The notes under the pieces: generated by a model
What the model was told of the DNA's origin: nothing
Seen by the model: the letters and a program-made list of their open reading frames with translations, nothing else
The model's database searches: none
Shown here: positions 25,901 through 37,600 of the stretch, piece by piece
Layout: every line of letters begins with the position of its first letter
Numbering within the stretch: the stretch's first letter is position 1
Program-made: the position numbers and the translations under genes
NCBI GenBank assembly: GCA_907165065.1
Contig: OU015525.1
Span: 42,080,037 to 42,144,036 of the forward strand
Source of the DNA: Caprimulgus europaeus
Lineage: Eukaryota; Chordata; Aves; Caprimulgiformes; Caprimulgidae
Length of the DNA stretch: 64,000 nt
Reading direction: 5' to 3'

Positions 25901-28900
25901 CCCAGCAGCAATGCAGCGAGGAGCTTGGTTTTAAGGCACAGGTCAAGCCATCATTTTTAGCCATCTGAGCAAAGATTCCCCTGGGGGCAGGTACTCCCCT
26001 AAGTACTTTTATCACTTATCACTAAGTATTTTTATCACTTTCAGAGGCAGAGAACAATGAATGGACTGAATCACAAGTATAAGCACTTTGGAAGTTTGAT
26101 AATCCTTTGCTGTTACGTTGTGCCTACTGCTGCTGGAACTGCAGTATTTGGGTTCACATCCAGTCTTGAAAGTAGATTTCTTTAGAGTTCAAGGAAATGT
26201 TTAGGTTTGGTTTCAGTCCAAAAGGAGCCAAATTTAAAATATTAATCTACATCTGGGTTCAGAATCCTCAAACTCTTGTGACTGCTCAGATGCAAGAGCC
26301 TGGGGTTAGCCCAATTTAAGAATCATCACAAAACAAGTAATATTACTGAGATACAGGGAAATTAACACACTTCTATGAAATAAAAATGATAAATAAGTTC
26401 AGTTTTGTCCTATTTCTTGAACAGGGAGATTGAAAATTTATGTTTTATTTTCTGTAATCTACATCTAACTGTCAGCAATTCAGCCAAGGATTTTACTCCT
26501 ACCAGCATTTTATTCTTTCAGGAAGGGTTAATTATGCCTAAACAAAATGTATGTTTCTTAGGAAGTAACTTTAAGTGTTTAGGAAGGCACATTTGCCTGT
26601 TTATCCTAAAGAAAATCAGTCCATCAAATTTAATGACAAGTAATATTGTCCCTAAGAGAAGCTCTGTAATTACCCATCCATCCCTTTCTATTCTTTGCAA
26701 TTATTCCCTTGCAATTATCTCCATCCTGCCTGATGTTTTCCTAAATCTTGCACGAATATAAAATAAAGCAACAGTCAGATCAGTCACGGCTGTTTTAAAA
26801 TTTTCTGACAGGATTTCTACTGTCAGTGAGAGGATGGTATGGAAGGGGTTACACTCTGTATTCAAGTTCCTCTTTTTGTCCCCAAGGAGAGGAAAGAAGC
26901 AGAATAACTCCAGAAGCTAATGAAACATGGAAACAATTTGTGTACAAGCAAAAAAACAAGGTTCGTCGTCTCTCACTGCCAATAATAATACTTTATTTCC
27001 TATTTGTACTGTATAATGTTCAGGATGAAAAACAAGTGATATTACTTGGTAATTCTCAAACATGTCATTTTATAGGTAGGGTGGCTCTCAGCTCGCAGTA
27101 GGAATAACTCCATATCCACAGGAATGGGAGCCAGCAGCTACCTGTTTTGTTTTATTTCAGGCATCTTTCAAATCTCCTTGACAGAAAACTTCAGGAATTT
27201 TGGCATCTTTGAGGAATCAGACTTTCAAATCAAGCCATCATAAACCAAATTAGAGCTCTCCATCTGCAAAGTAAATCCAGCTAAACGTCCTTTACTGATA
27301 ATATGTACAGTCTTATTTTTGGGCAAAAACCAGAGACGGTGTGGGCACAGCATAGGGTAGGGTGCAAGGGTGATTACAGATCAACACTGATTATCACTGA
27401 CAGTTTCCTCAAGAAAGAATTAGTGTCAAAATCAGTCCCAGCTTAAGAAGGATGCAGACTCATTTGCATTCATGGAAGTTTCCCTCAATTTTCACTAGAT
27501 CTGGATGTGTCCAGGGAAGAAGCCAAAATTGCCTGCCAGAGCAATGTGCAAAGATGCAGCATTTGGGCCCCCTGCAAATGACCACTTGGATAATTATAGC
27601 AGGTGTCAAAACCCCTAAGAATAGCTGAGAAATGGTACCTCCTGGCCTGGCTCTGGTGTCAGATCAACAGAGATAAAACCACAAATGGATGACATCCCAG
27701 CGGGTCTCCCCAGGCACCGCAGGCAGAGAGCTGAGCTTGCCGGCAGGGCTCGCCTCCCTCCGGGAACTTGTTTGCTGCTCCTAAAAGCCAACCCCTCTGC
27801 TGGTGTTATATGTCCCCTCACTGGGGACAGCAGTCTGAGAGCCTGCTCTAGGGCCCAGGAACGCAACCTGAGGCCACCAGCTTTCCTGTAAAGTGTTTCC
27901 AGAGGTCTGTTGCAGCTGACGCTTGCTTTGCTGTATGCAGCAGCTTCGTATTCAGCAACTGCCTTGGCCTATCTGCATTTTAAAGTTCTCGTGAAAACCT
28001 CAGTGGGCTTGCCGTTGATAAAATAAAGTATAAAAATAGCAGCGCCATGTACCCCTACACACATACACACACTTTGCAAGGGTCTGCTACTCTTGTTACA
28101 GCCAGTTTCAAACTCTCAAAACTGGAAAACTACTAGTAGAGGATACCTCATGGCTTGGCCGATCAGCACTGAGAAAAACCTGAAATACCCCAGGTGCTAT
28201 CTGCTAGGAGCTTCATCTACACCAGGTTAAAGCCTCAACCTGTATTTTTTCAGAATGGCAACGGTGGGGCACCAACCAGTTATTACTAGAAATATTGTCC
28301 AGACCTGCCAAGTTTTTTAAAATAGCCTAAGCAGTCAGGCAAAAAAATGCAGATGCAGCCTTAGCCCTGTCATAGCTCTCCGTGCCCTTTGCACACAGGT
28401 TCCTCGCCATCAGGCATGACCCGTTGCACTAGCACATGCTGCGCCCTCAGGCCAAGGGCAGTCTCACCCTGCTGGCCTGGGCTTTGGCTCAGGCTGGAGG
28501 CTGGTTCATGGTGGACAGCTGACAGTGAAGGCTGGGTCACTGCTTCACTACACGTGGCACCATTTCTTTCCAATGTCTCTCACAGCTTGAGTAGTCTTGC
28601 AATTTTGCATATAATTACAGTATGGACGTATTCCTTACCATGAATTAGGAGGCCCAGTTATAAAACGTGTTTCCTGATTCAAGTGTAAAAGGGTAACAAG
28701 TTGCAAGTGGAAATACAACTATGTTTCAAATAATTTCCTAACCCTCAGACAGTCCCAGTGTGAGTGACATTGCTTACTCACATCAATAAAAAGTCAAGAA
28801 GGGGCAGCTCTGTCTGTCCCACTCTTCCACACTCACCATGGCAATACAGCTTTAGCACATTTAGTAAATACAGGCTTTGGAGATGGAGTTAGGGAAGCCA

Positions 28901-31831
28901 ACAGGATAATAAAGGATGCTTCAAACAAGAACTCCCTATTGTCAACTCCCTGCTGCTTAAACCAAGAGATAAGTATTCAATAAAATGTCTAGAAAATCAC
29001 ATGAGGCAATCTGATGTTGGAAGTTTCTCAGTTATTTCTTGGGACCCAAGCAGCCCTATAGTTCAAACTTAACAGTCACCAATCCCTAGCAGCAAATACA
29101 TATCCCAAAGCCATATCAAGTGTACTTATCACAAAAAAAAAGCCTACTACAGTACGTGTCTTGCCATCATTAAACTCTGGTGCTGTTCTGGTCATATCTA
29201 CAGAAGCTATCTGGTGTGAGAGAAAGCTCCAAGGGCAAATCCAGACTTTTCAGACCCATACAGGGCTAGATACTATGGAAATGAATTGCTAACACTGTTG
29301 ACCAGGTCCATTGTTTAAAGCAGGGCCCTCTCAGACTTCAGCAATAATTCAACAGTGAAATAAACAGCTCTGATCAGATAGCTAGGGAAATTAGATAAAG
29401 AGCACAATAGCTGTGAAGACAGGAATATTTCATGACGAGTCATATATCAGTTTATTCCTGATTTAAGTCCCTTTTGATTACTCTTTGTTAATACCTCACA
29501 TTTGTATGACAAGTCAGAAATAAAGGTAAAGATTTTTTCAGACAGAATCTGTTTTCTCCCAAAATGACATGTGCATGCTACCTTCATGACTTAGTGCTCA
29601 GCCATCTCCTTGTGACTCTTTCATGTTACTTAGAAATAATGACTATGTTTCAGGACATAGCAATTTCCTCAAAGTCAGTTTTTATACTTCAGTGTGCTCC
29701 TGAGATACAAAACTATTCAAAAGTGCTCTTTTCCTCTACGTCTGTTCCCACAGAAGTCCAAGGCAACTCCTTTGAGTCTCAGGACAGCATCTTTGCAAAT
29801 TTTCCCCCCTATTGCTTTGAACATAAGCAGGTTAAACTCAAGTGTAACACTTACTTTATACCATCACATACTTACTTCTTTCAAAATAAGTAATTTAACT
29901 AAAAAACAGTAAAAACTCCAAGATCCTTGTATATAAAGGGATTAATGTCATCATTGCATTGTTTTAATAATATACTTTCTAAAAATGTTACCAAGGGGCT
30001 GAATATGGTTGCTCTGGATGAAATAAGATGTGGGCAGCAGGAGTAAGCTTTCAGAGCTGGGAAAGAAGCAATCTCCAGCCTTGCTAAATGGGGTTACTGT
30101 GGAATTCAGGATGCACCGTACACACAGCTGGCTATAAAACTCTTCAGATCATCCAGCTCTGCCTCTCCCCTAGAGCAAACAATTCTCTTTGCATTTCTTG
30201 TTGCTCTTATCATCAGTAAATAGGTTGGGTATTTCATAGTACTCTAGGGTTTTTTGAGGATATTCTTAAAAGACCTGGTCAAGCTGGAGGACCCCCAACC
30301 AGGGAGGAGTGGCTGTTCTCTTTACAGATTTGGGGGCTACTTTTTAAGCTAGCACATTGTGAAAGGTATCTCTTCTTCAGATAGTTCTGAGAAGTAGACT
30401 GATACCAAGCTAAAACATGCATATCTAGTTTTTATAACCATTGTAAATAATTTCAGTCTTTGATTGGTTATCATAAATTCAATATTGCATCTTTTCAAAT
30501 TAGCAAATTTATCAAAAGAGAGGGGAAAAAGGCACATTTAAGTGATGATACCAAACTACAGGTTTTCCTTTGCCTTTTTATGGATGTGCACACAGCTGAT
30601 GGCCAGGCATTCCCACCCAGTCTCCTGCTTTCAGTTTGTTACTGTGCATCTTAGGAGGCTATGCTTTAAATAGCACAGATAGTATCTACCATTAAATAAA
30701 AAGCTAAACATCTTCAAAGTTTTAGTTTAAAACTAACCACAGAAATCTAAAGAACTTCCAAAGATTCTTTTTCCTCCTTGTGGTTCTGAATTTTGGTACC
30801 TCTGCTTCAAGCATATGGAATCTCCTCTCAGTGCATCTTATCCTGAGTTCCCTGGGTTTTAGGACTTACTACCTGCAGTATACTTACAAGTAATACTAGG
30901 TTTTAATCACCATTAGTTATTCTCAATCTTAATATACTGTCAGTAAAGTATTTTTAGGGAAATTACCTTAGTGTTTTTCCACCAACAGTTCTACAATCTA
31001 AAGGAAGGAAAATTCAGGTGTGGTTAGTAGAGCTACATGATGGAGGGAGAAAGCTTTTCTGAGGTGATGAGCAAGTCTTAAACATTGCACAGAAATCCCC
31101 AAAATTTCCTTAGACTTACTCGGCCAACTCTCCAACTCTCTAAGAGTAGATTCTCTTCCTCCTGCAGATCTGATGTAAGCTGGAGTGAGCTGTAAATAGC
31201 AAGAACCCATGCAGAACTAGCAAATCCATCAAGTTTGTGATTCTCTTTCGATTCTCTTTTCCAGTCATAATGATAAATAGGTTGCTAATAATCTCTCTTA
31301 TTTGGTTCAACATAAATGTAGAGTAAATTCACTAACTGTGCTAAAGTTATTTTGGAAATACACCACTGTAACTGGGGCAAAGATTTGATTCGGTTTCTTG
31401 ATGGTATAATGCCAATAAAAAATGCTTTAGTGTGAAAAATCTAAAAAAATCCATGGTATTTCTGGTCAGATATAGTAAATGCAAAGTTAAATGTATTTAA
31501 ATAAAACCCAACAACCCACTACAGTCCTGCTTGAGCAATAGGATGAAAGTCACTGGCTTTATTTCACATTTATGCAGCAGTAGCAGAAATCAGAATCTAG
31601 TTTGTTGTGCTTATTAACAAAGGAATAAGCAAAGGCACTCACTTTAGTAACAACTGCAAATACAGCTTCTCCAAACTGCATGGCAAAGTTCTGCAGATGA
31701 AAATAAAATCTGAAGATGGTTTCAGATTAAAGGTTTAAACAGTTAACAGTGATAATTATGTTTAAATTTTCAGAAGTTACTATAACTAGATACAAGAAAG
31801 TTTTGAATATATTTTGCAAATACTGCATTAT
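22922..31831. other. Unique sequence with GC-richer patches, no gene seen
   Basis: No gene or transposon is recognised. Patches noticeably richer in G+C lie around 23,570-24,080, 24,180-24,720, 25,730-25,990, 27,640-27,900 and 28,370-28,560. The 27,640-27,900 patch has several CpGs and open frames on both strands (83 codons minus, 68 plus), none recognised. A direct duplication of an 18-base unit (taagtacttttatcactt, 17 of 18 matching) occurs at 26,000-26,017 and 26,023-26,040. A short CA-type run lies at about 28,060-28,072. Confidence 0.6.
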
Positions 31832-31945
31832 GGCCAAATCCTGCAACTCTTACTTGGGTAAAGTATTCCAGTTGGGCTAATAGGACTCATCTTGTAAAAT
31901 TGTGCATGGGAATTAGGCTTCAAGTGCATTTAGGATTTGCAGCAC
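31832..31945. repeat. Possible ancient palindromic (MITE-like) repeat
   Basis: The stretch starts with 'ccaaatcctgcaactcttac' and ends with 'ttaggatttgcag', so its ends are imperfect inverted repeats (caaatcct at each end). The inside carries 'aataggactcatcttg', which resembles the middle of an old palindromic repeat found in bird and reptile genomes, as I remember it. No transposase is present. Identification is from memory of the pattern, so the family is left unnamed. Confidence 0.35.
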
Positions 31946-32700
31946 AAAAGTCTTCACAATGCTGATAATTCTTTTAAGAAATCCGCACTGTATCAACAGG
32001 AATGCAGAGCAGATCTTGGGTTGCATCATTAGCTTCAGTTTCAGGAATTACTAAAATCCCCTAAGCTACAATTTGTCATGATTCTCATTCTTGGGAAATC
32101 CTTTAAAGGGACTGTTAAAGTAATTAAGCTAGTGTCCTCGATTTAATCTTTAAGGCTGCCTAGCCAACATTGAGTCACTGTAGTCTTCTAGGTCAGGCAG
32201 GAAAAGAATTGACGTCATTGCAAAAAGCCACTGCGTAAGTGTTTCTGAAAAAAATGGCAGCCAAGTGTACACAGTTGGATAATCAGATGCTGTGAATAAC
32301 ATGCTGCTCAACAGGTGAGCTTAGGGAATTTGGCACTTCAGAGCTGAACCGAGTGTGTCCTTCTGCGGATAATAAAAGATCCGCAATACACTTTCTCTGA
32401 TATACACATATTTAGCAAACTTATCAAGATGTTTCCTCTGTCCAGAAAGTCAACCAGCCTATTAGGAATCATAATTTGGCACACAATATGCTCGAGGGAC
32501 AAATACGATAAGGGATGTTTCATACAAAGGGGCTTCCACTACTAGTCAGTTATGTCAATCTGCAGCTAAAAACAGAGCGGCATAAAAATAAACTTTAACT
32601 CTTCACCCTGGGCAATTAAGCTGTTTTCTAACAAAATAAGAACAGCTTAAACAGGCATCAGGAAAGACAGCTACAGCTCTGCTACAATGCTTGCTCTTGA
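31946..32700. promoter_or_regulatory. Candidate conserved regulatory block
   Basis: This repeat-free stretch contains a dense set of factor-binding-like words: a perfect AP-1 site tgagtca at 32,171-32,177, a full palindromic CRE tgacgtca at 32,210-32,217, and a 7-bp inverted repeat tgcggat/atccgca at 32,364-32,370 and 32,379-32,385 around an 8-base spacer. Open frames are short and unrecognised. An enhancer-type conserved noncoding element is an inference; no conservation data could be examined. Confidence 0.3.
32210..32217. promoter_or_regulatory. Full palindromic CRE (TGACGTCA)
   Basis: The exact 8-base cAMP response element consensus bound by CREB/ATF dimers. It retains its central CpG in an AT-rich, CpG-poor setting and lies 33 bases after a perfect AP-1 heptamer. 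Function is unproven. Confidence 0.45.
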
Positions 32701-34588
32701 AAAATCAAAACCAAGCATTTGAGCAGGGCATTGCATTCTAGATATTTTCCCACTCAACGTTTAATATTTCCAAATTCCAGATAAATGTGAGTAGAACAAC
32801 ATAGTTCAAAGACCCCAGCTTTCTCAAAACCTGAAGAACCTTCAGACCAGAACTGTTCCCGTTCAAACTCATTTTTAGAAAAGTCACAAACAGGAAGCGC
32901 ATGTGCTGCTGTCCACAGGCAGATGGAGGGAGAATAAAGCTGTGTTTAGGCATACACTAACCTTGAACCTTATCCCAGTGACTCGTACCTGCCCCAGCAC
33001 TAATCAGAAGACTTTTCTCATGACTAGCAAAAGCTCACATCCTTGCAATGATTTGAATGACTCAGAAATACATCTAGCTCTGGCTGTCCAGAATCCTTGC
33101 CCTAATCCCCAGAATAGCCTCACTGTAGCCCAGAAATCTTTCCTAGAACTGAAATAAAAATAGCACATATTTGTTCTTCAAATATGGTAGTGGTTCTAGC
33201 CTTCACTTTATCTCTAAGAACTTTATCTATCTAATTATATAGCGATGTCTGTTGGATTTATCCTAAACCTAAGCCCAAACCTAACCTAAAGACTATCTAA
33301 CTCTTGGCTATCACAAAATTCTTCAACTTATTGTTCATCCCAGTACTCTCAACAAGACCAATGATATAGCATCCAACAGTAAAAACCTCAATTCTTCATT
33401 CTTTTTTTTACAGACAATTTAAACCACTCATAGTTTAATGGTAGCCCAAGGACTTCTATTTACAGCAAGAAATCTTCCTCTGTCAGTACCCAGAGGAGCT
33501 GTGACTCTAGTAGGACCTAGCACAAACACACATCTTTCATACTTATTTGTGAGAAACTTTACCCAGCCCCAGCTTGAACTGAAGATGCTTTCAAACTTGC
33601 CTTAAAATATTCTCACCTGTCAGACTGAACGTTCATCCTAGCCCTGCAGGGCTTGTAGGGTACAGTGAACTGTCTCCACCTTTGTGATGCTCAGGGCTAA
33701 GGCCTAATCATAGCTGAATGACCCTCTGTAGCTTGCAGCATAAACAATGATACAAATAGCATACTTTAAAGCATCTAGCTCTGCTAACTTCTGCCATCAT
33801 CCTTATAAACATAACCAGGTTACTGTCTCATTTTGGGGTTAGAGTTTGTGTCTGGGACAGAGCTGATTTTGTTACTGGACATGCAAAGCTACAGTAGTAG
33901 GATGAAGACTAAGCCAAAAAGGGTGAATAACTTCTGCTGAGTTCTGGCACAAATATGAGTTTGCTGTGCTGTACTTTACCCTACAGTTAGAGTTGGGCTT
34001 GAGTTCTGGTTGGGCACAATGGGAGATGAAAAGATCGCTTTATCACTGAATTTTACAATACCTGAAGGTCTATGATGAGGGTAGGCACCAAGAGAGATGC
34101 CTGAAGTGGATAAGATGCAGACTGGTGTTGAAACAACCAGCACTGACAGGGTTGGGCTTAATGGGCTATAAAAGTGGGGCTTGAACCGGCTGGAGCAGAA
34201 GGCGGCATGCAAAGCCCAGCAAAGGCTGGAGGCAATAGCAAAGAGCTTCAAGCTCATTAATGGGGAGTCTGTTGATCATGTCACAAGCTTAAGTTAAGCT
34301 TAGCATCAGAGATGGACTCTGAATTTAGGACAGTAGGAATTAAAATGCTAAGGAAGTTGCAGGGACAGATTGAGGGCTATGACAACCTCAAACCAGGGAC
34401 TAAGGTAAAGATGGATTAAGTTTCTGGTTTATGACTATGGAAAGTAGTTATATACAATTACAAAACTACCCAGAATATGTTTAATGTTAGGGCTGGAGGC
34501 AGCAGTTTTGCCCAGTGACCTAAATACATTTCCAAAAGTTACTGTCTGAACTTGTCATTAGCAACCCTGAAGCTTTTATAAGATCCAG
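32701..34588. other. Unique sequence with CCTAA-to-TTAGG word switch
   Basis: No gene is recognised. From about 32,940 to 33,720 the plus strand is rich in CCTAA/CCCTAA-like words (for example 'acctaagcccaaacctaacc' near 33,270). From about 33,830 to 34,500 it is rich in GGTTAG/GGGTT/TTAGGG-like words ('ggggttagagtttg', 'gttagagttgggctt', 'atgttagggctgg'). A 17-base perfect palindrome, aagcttaa-g-ttaagctt, lies at 34,285-34,301. The 93-codon minus frame at 33,976-34,257 has no recognised domain. Confidence 0.5.
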
Positions 34589-34608
34589 AAAAAAAAAAAA
34601 AAAAAAAA
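34589..34608. repeat. A20 homopolymer
   Basis: Twenty consecutive A residues, followed after two T by a further A8 run. No retrocopy or SINE body with an AATAAA signal is visible immediately upstream, so this is treated as a simple repeat rather than a retroposon tail. Confidence 0.9.
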
Positions 34609-37600
34609 TTAAAAAAAATAGCTCTAGGCTTATTATCTTTGCTGTAGTGTCCTGGGCTCTGCTCCTCACTTCAATATTTTAGTTTTAATTGCAACATAGA
34701 GATTTCTAGCAGTCTACCTGTGGAGTAATTAACACTGCTGTCTCTAAATCTATCCCTAGCTCTGCAGGATTTGCAAGGTTCAGCAATAAAGCTAGCTCTT
34801 CTTTACCCCCTACCCTGAAGGAAAACACCTTCCCCAAACAAAATGCTAGCCTTGCCCACAGGGCAGTGACTCACAGCAGTAACAATAAAGCAGCTGCCTC
34901 TGCCTGCTCTGGCCCTTATCCTCATGGTGCCAGTCTTGCTTTTTAAGCAATTTCCCAATGCAGAAGCAGTTCTCAAAGTGGGATATGGTTTCTCATGAGG
35001 AGGTCTGAATCAGACCATGGACTGCAACAGAAAAACTGTACTTTTCCACCTTGACTTTGCCTCTTTCTCACTCTTATTTTCCTGTTTCTTTTCTCCTCCC
35101 CTCTGGCTCTCTCCTCTCCACCAGATCCAAGGCATTCCCAACACATGATATTGATGCAGCATATGCATGGTGGAGTAGCAGGTGAACTAGGACAGAGGAT
35201 GCTCACTACACGTTTGGCAGCATATGGCTTGCTCCTTTCTTTGCCTCTGTCTTCCTTTTCCCCATCTCTCCTACCTTGGGGTCAAAAAACTGCAGGGCAG
35301 CAGCTGTCACAGCCCCATGGGGTCAGCAGTTTGCCCAGGGGCTGCTCAGGCTGGCCAGGCAGGGTCAAGTCACATCCTTGCAGGTCATGCTGCTGTGGGA
35401 AGGCTGTGTAAGATTTTTGGCATCAGCAAGGGGCCCAGTGGCCAGGGAAGCTGGGAGCAAACCCTGGCAGCCCTCGTGCTGCAGTGGCTGCAGGTACTTG
35501 GGGAGGCAGGTAGGCAGGCAAGGTTGGGTGCACCAAGCTGACCTGGCCTCCAGAGACAAAGAGAACCAGCTACTGGTTAAATCTGCATGTTTCCACTGAG
35601 CTGCAATTTGAAGCTTTGGGAAGAGGGCACAAAGTTGCTACAGCTGGAGACATAAGGATTTTTTGGCGTTGGAAGAGAGTGCTGGGTACGAGGGAGGCTG
35701 GAAATGCAGCAACAAGAGCCACAAGCAGCCACACAGATATGCAGGGAGGACAGTCAGAAAGTGGGGTGGGAATCCAACCATAGGAAAGAAGTGGGATCCC
35801 AGTCTGGAAAGTTTGTGTTTGCTTGGTTCAGGGGACTAATCTAGAACACAAGTAACTGATACTCTGATGTTTCTGGTCCACCACAGACATCTTGTGTGAT
35901 CTTGTACAGGTTTCACTATGGTGCATATGTACAGCAGCTATCTTAAATTACACAGGATAACCACCTTTATTTTTTTAAGGAAATAACAGAAGATTGTGAG
36001 GTGCTCAGGTGAATTGTAGAGGATGCTATAGCCATGAATTAGTCAATACTGTTTACTTCAGTATATGAGAATATTATTTAAATAGCCCCAACAAATAACA
36101 TACACCTATATCAGACTTTTCAATCAAAGAACTCCCCAAAGCTTTTGCAGTGTTGGTGAAGAAATTATTCAAAACACTGACGGTTTTGTTTCTACTACCT
36201 CTACTCATATAAGGCAGCTGAAAAACAATGAGTCACAAAGCATATGAAATATGTATCTCCAGTGATATTCCTCAGTACTTTGAAGTGATTCTTTTACAAA
36301 GCAGATATCGGGTAAGTTGTTGTTTAGGTGGACTTGTGCTCTAATAATTCAGAGACTTTATCCAGTTGCCTTTAATATCCAGTGTGGGATGAAAGCATTG
36401 TAAAACCTGGGCATAGTGGCTTCTGGGCCCTCTTTCCCAGTTTGCACCAGGTGACAGGAAAGCAATGATGAGTGTTGTGATAATAAAGGCATCCTTCTTA
36501 GAAGCTGTGACACAGAGCTGGTAAAGCCCAGAGCAGATAGATGATGGGTAAGATTCATGCTCAAAACCTGGTGAGTCTCTCCCTTAAATTGTAGGAAACC
36601 AGGTCTGAAAATACTGTGTAAACAAAGCAATCAAAAGGCAAATTGTAATGCAGCTAGCTGCTTCTCTAAAACTAAACAGACATAAGTGTTTAGTCTTATC
36701 CTTAGAGAGAGGAGATTGTGTTCTTCCTGTAGATCTGTAAGAATGATGTTTAAGATACATGAGTGTTTAACAGAAAAAGTGCCTTAATTTTTAGGAATAA
36801 CCTCCTAGACTTGGAAAAAAGGGGTGGCCAGAGACCAAAGAGAAAGAAGCCCTTTTTAGTGGGACTTTGAGCCTTCCAAGCAAAGTCGATGAGTCAGATG
36901 TCCCGCACTGGCTCCCCACCTTGGTGGCCCTGCATGCCAATCCACAGCCCCTGCGTCTGACACCTCACCAAGCACTTTATTTACATGCCAACGACTTTCC
37001 GCCTCTTCAACCACAGCTAATCAGGCTGCCTGGTAACAGAAAGGGATGGCCATTTAAAAGGCTGGCCTATATTTTCACTATGAAAAGCCTAAATACCAAA
37101 TGTAATTTTAAAGCACTGTAGGAGGGGAGGGATAAGTGGGAGTTATCAAAGGACTAGAAATAGCTGTAAAACTTGGGCCAGTCTGTCTTTCCACCATAGC
37201 ACCTAAATTAGTGATGAATGTGAGCAATGAATGGGCTCCCAAGAACTGTGAGTGAAATCTCTTCTGCTCAAATTTTGAGCTAAGATTCTCATTTTCGTTT
37301 CCTTATGGTTTAAAGGTAGCAAATTTGCTTCCAGGAGATTCCACAGCTTCTATTTTTAATTTCCATCTACTCTGTTAACTGTTAAGTAAGGTACATACGC
37401 AAATGCAGTACTTCCTCCTCACCCTTGTTCTTGATCAAAAGTCACACTGAAGGGTTTTTAAGATCATCCTGATGATCACTTGGCCCATCACACCAGCAAT
37501 TACTTCTCCTACTGCATAAGTTCCCCTTCTTGAAAGGTTAGCCTGGCATTCCTGCTTCAAGTACTGTGCAAACTGTCTTCTTAGGGTAGCAAGAACAGGC

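Noticed and set aside
26826-27101. 91-codon frame as a possible exon (PQGEERSRITPEANETW...)
   Set aside because: No good donor or acceptor frames it and the peptide is not recognised.
35224-35599. Overlapping 88-107-codon frames in a GC-richer patch
   Set aside because: All three plus frames are open at once, which indicates low stop density rather than coding.
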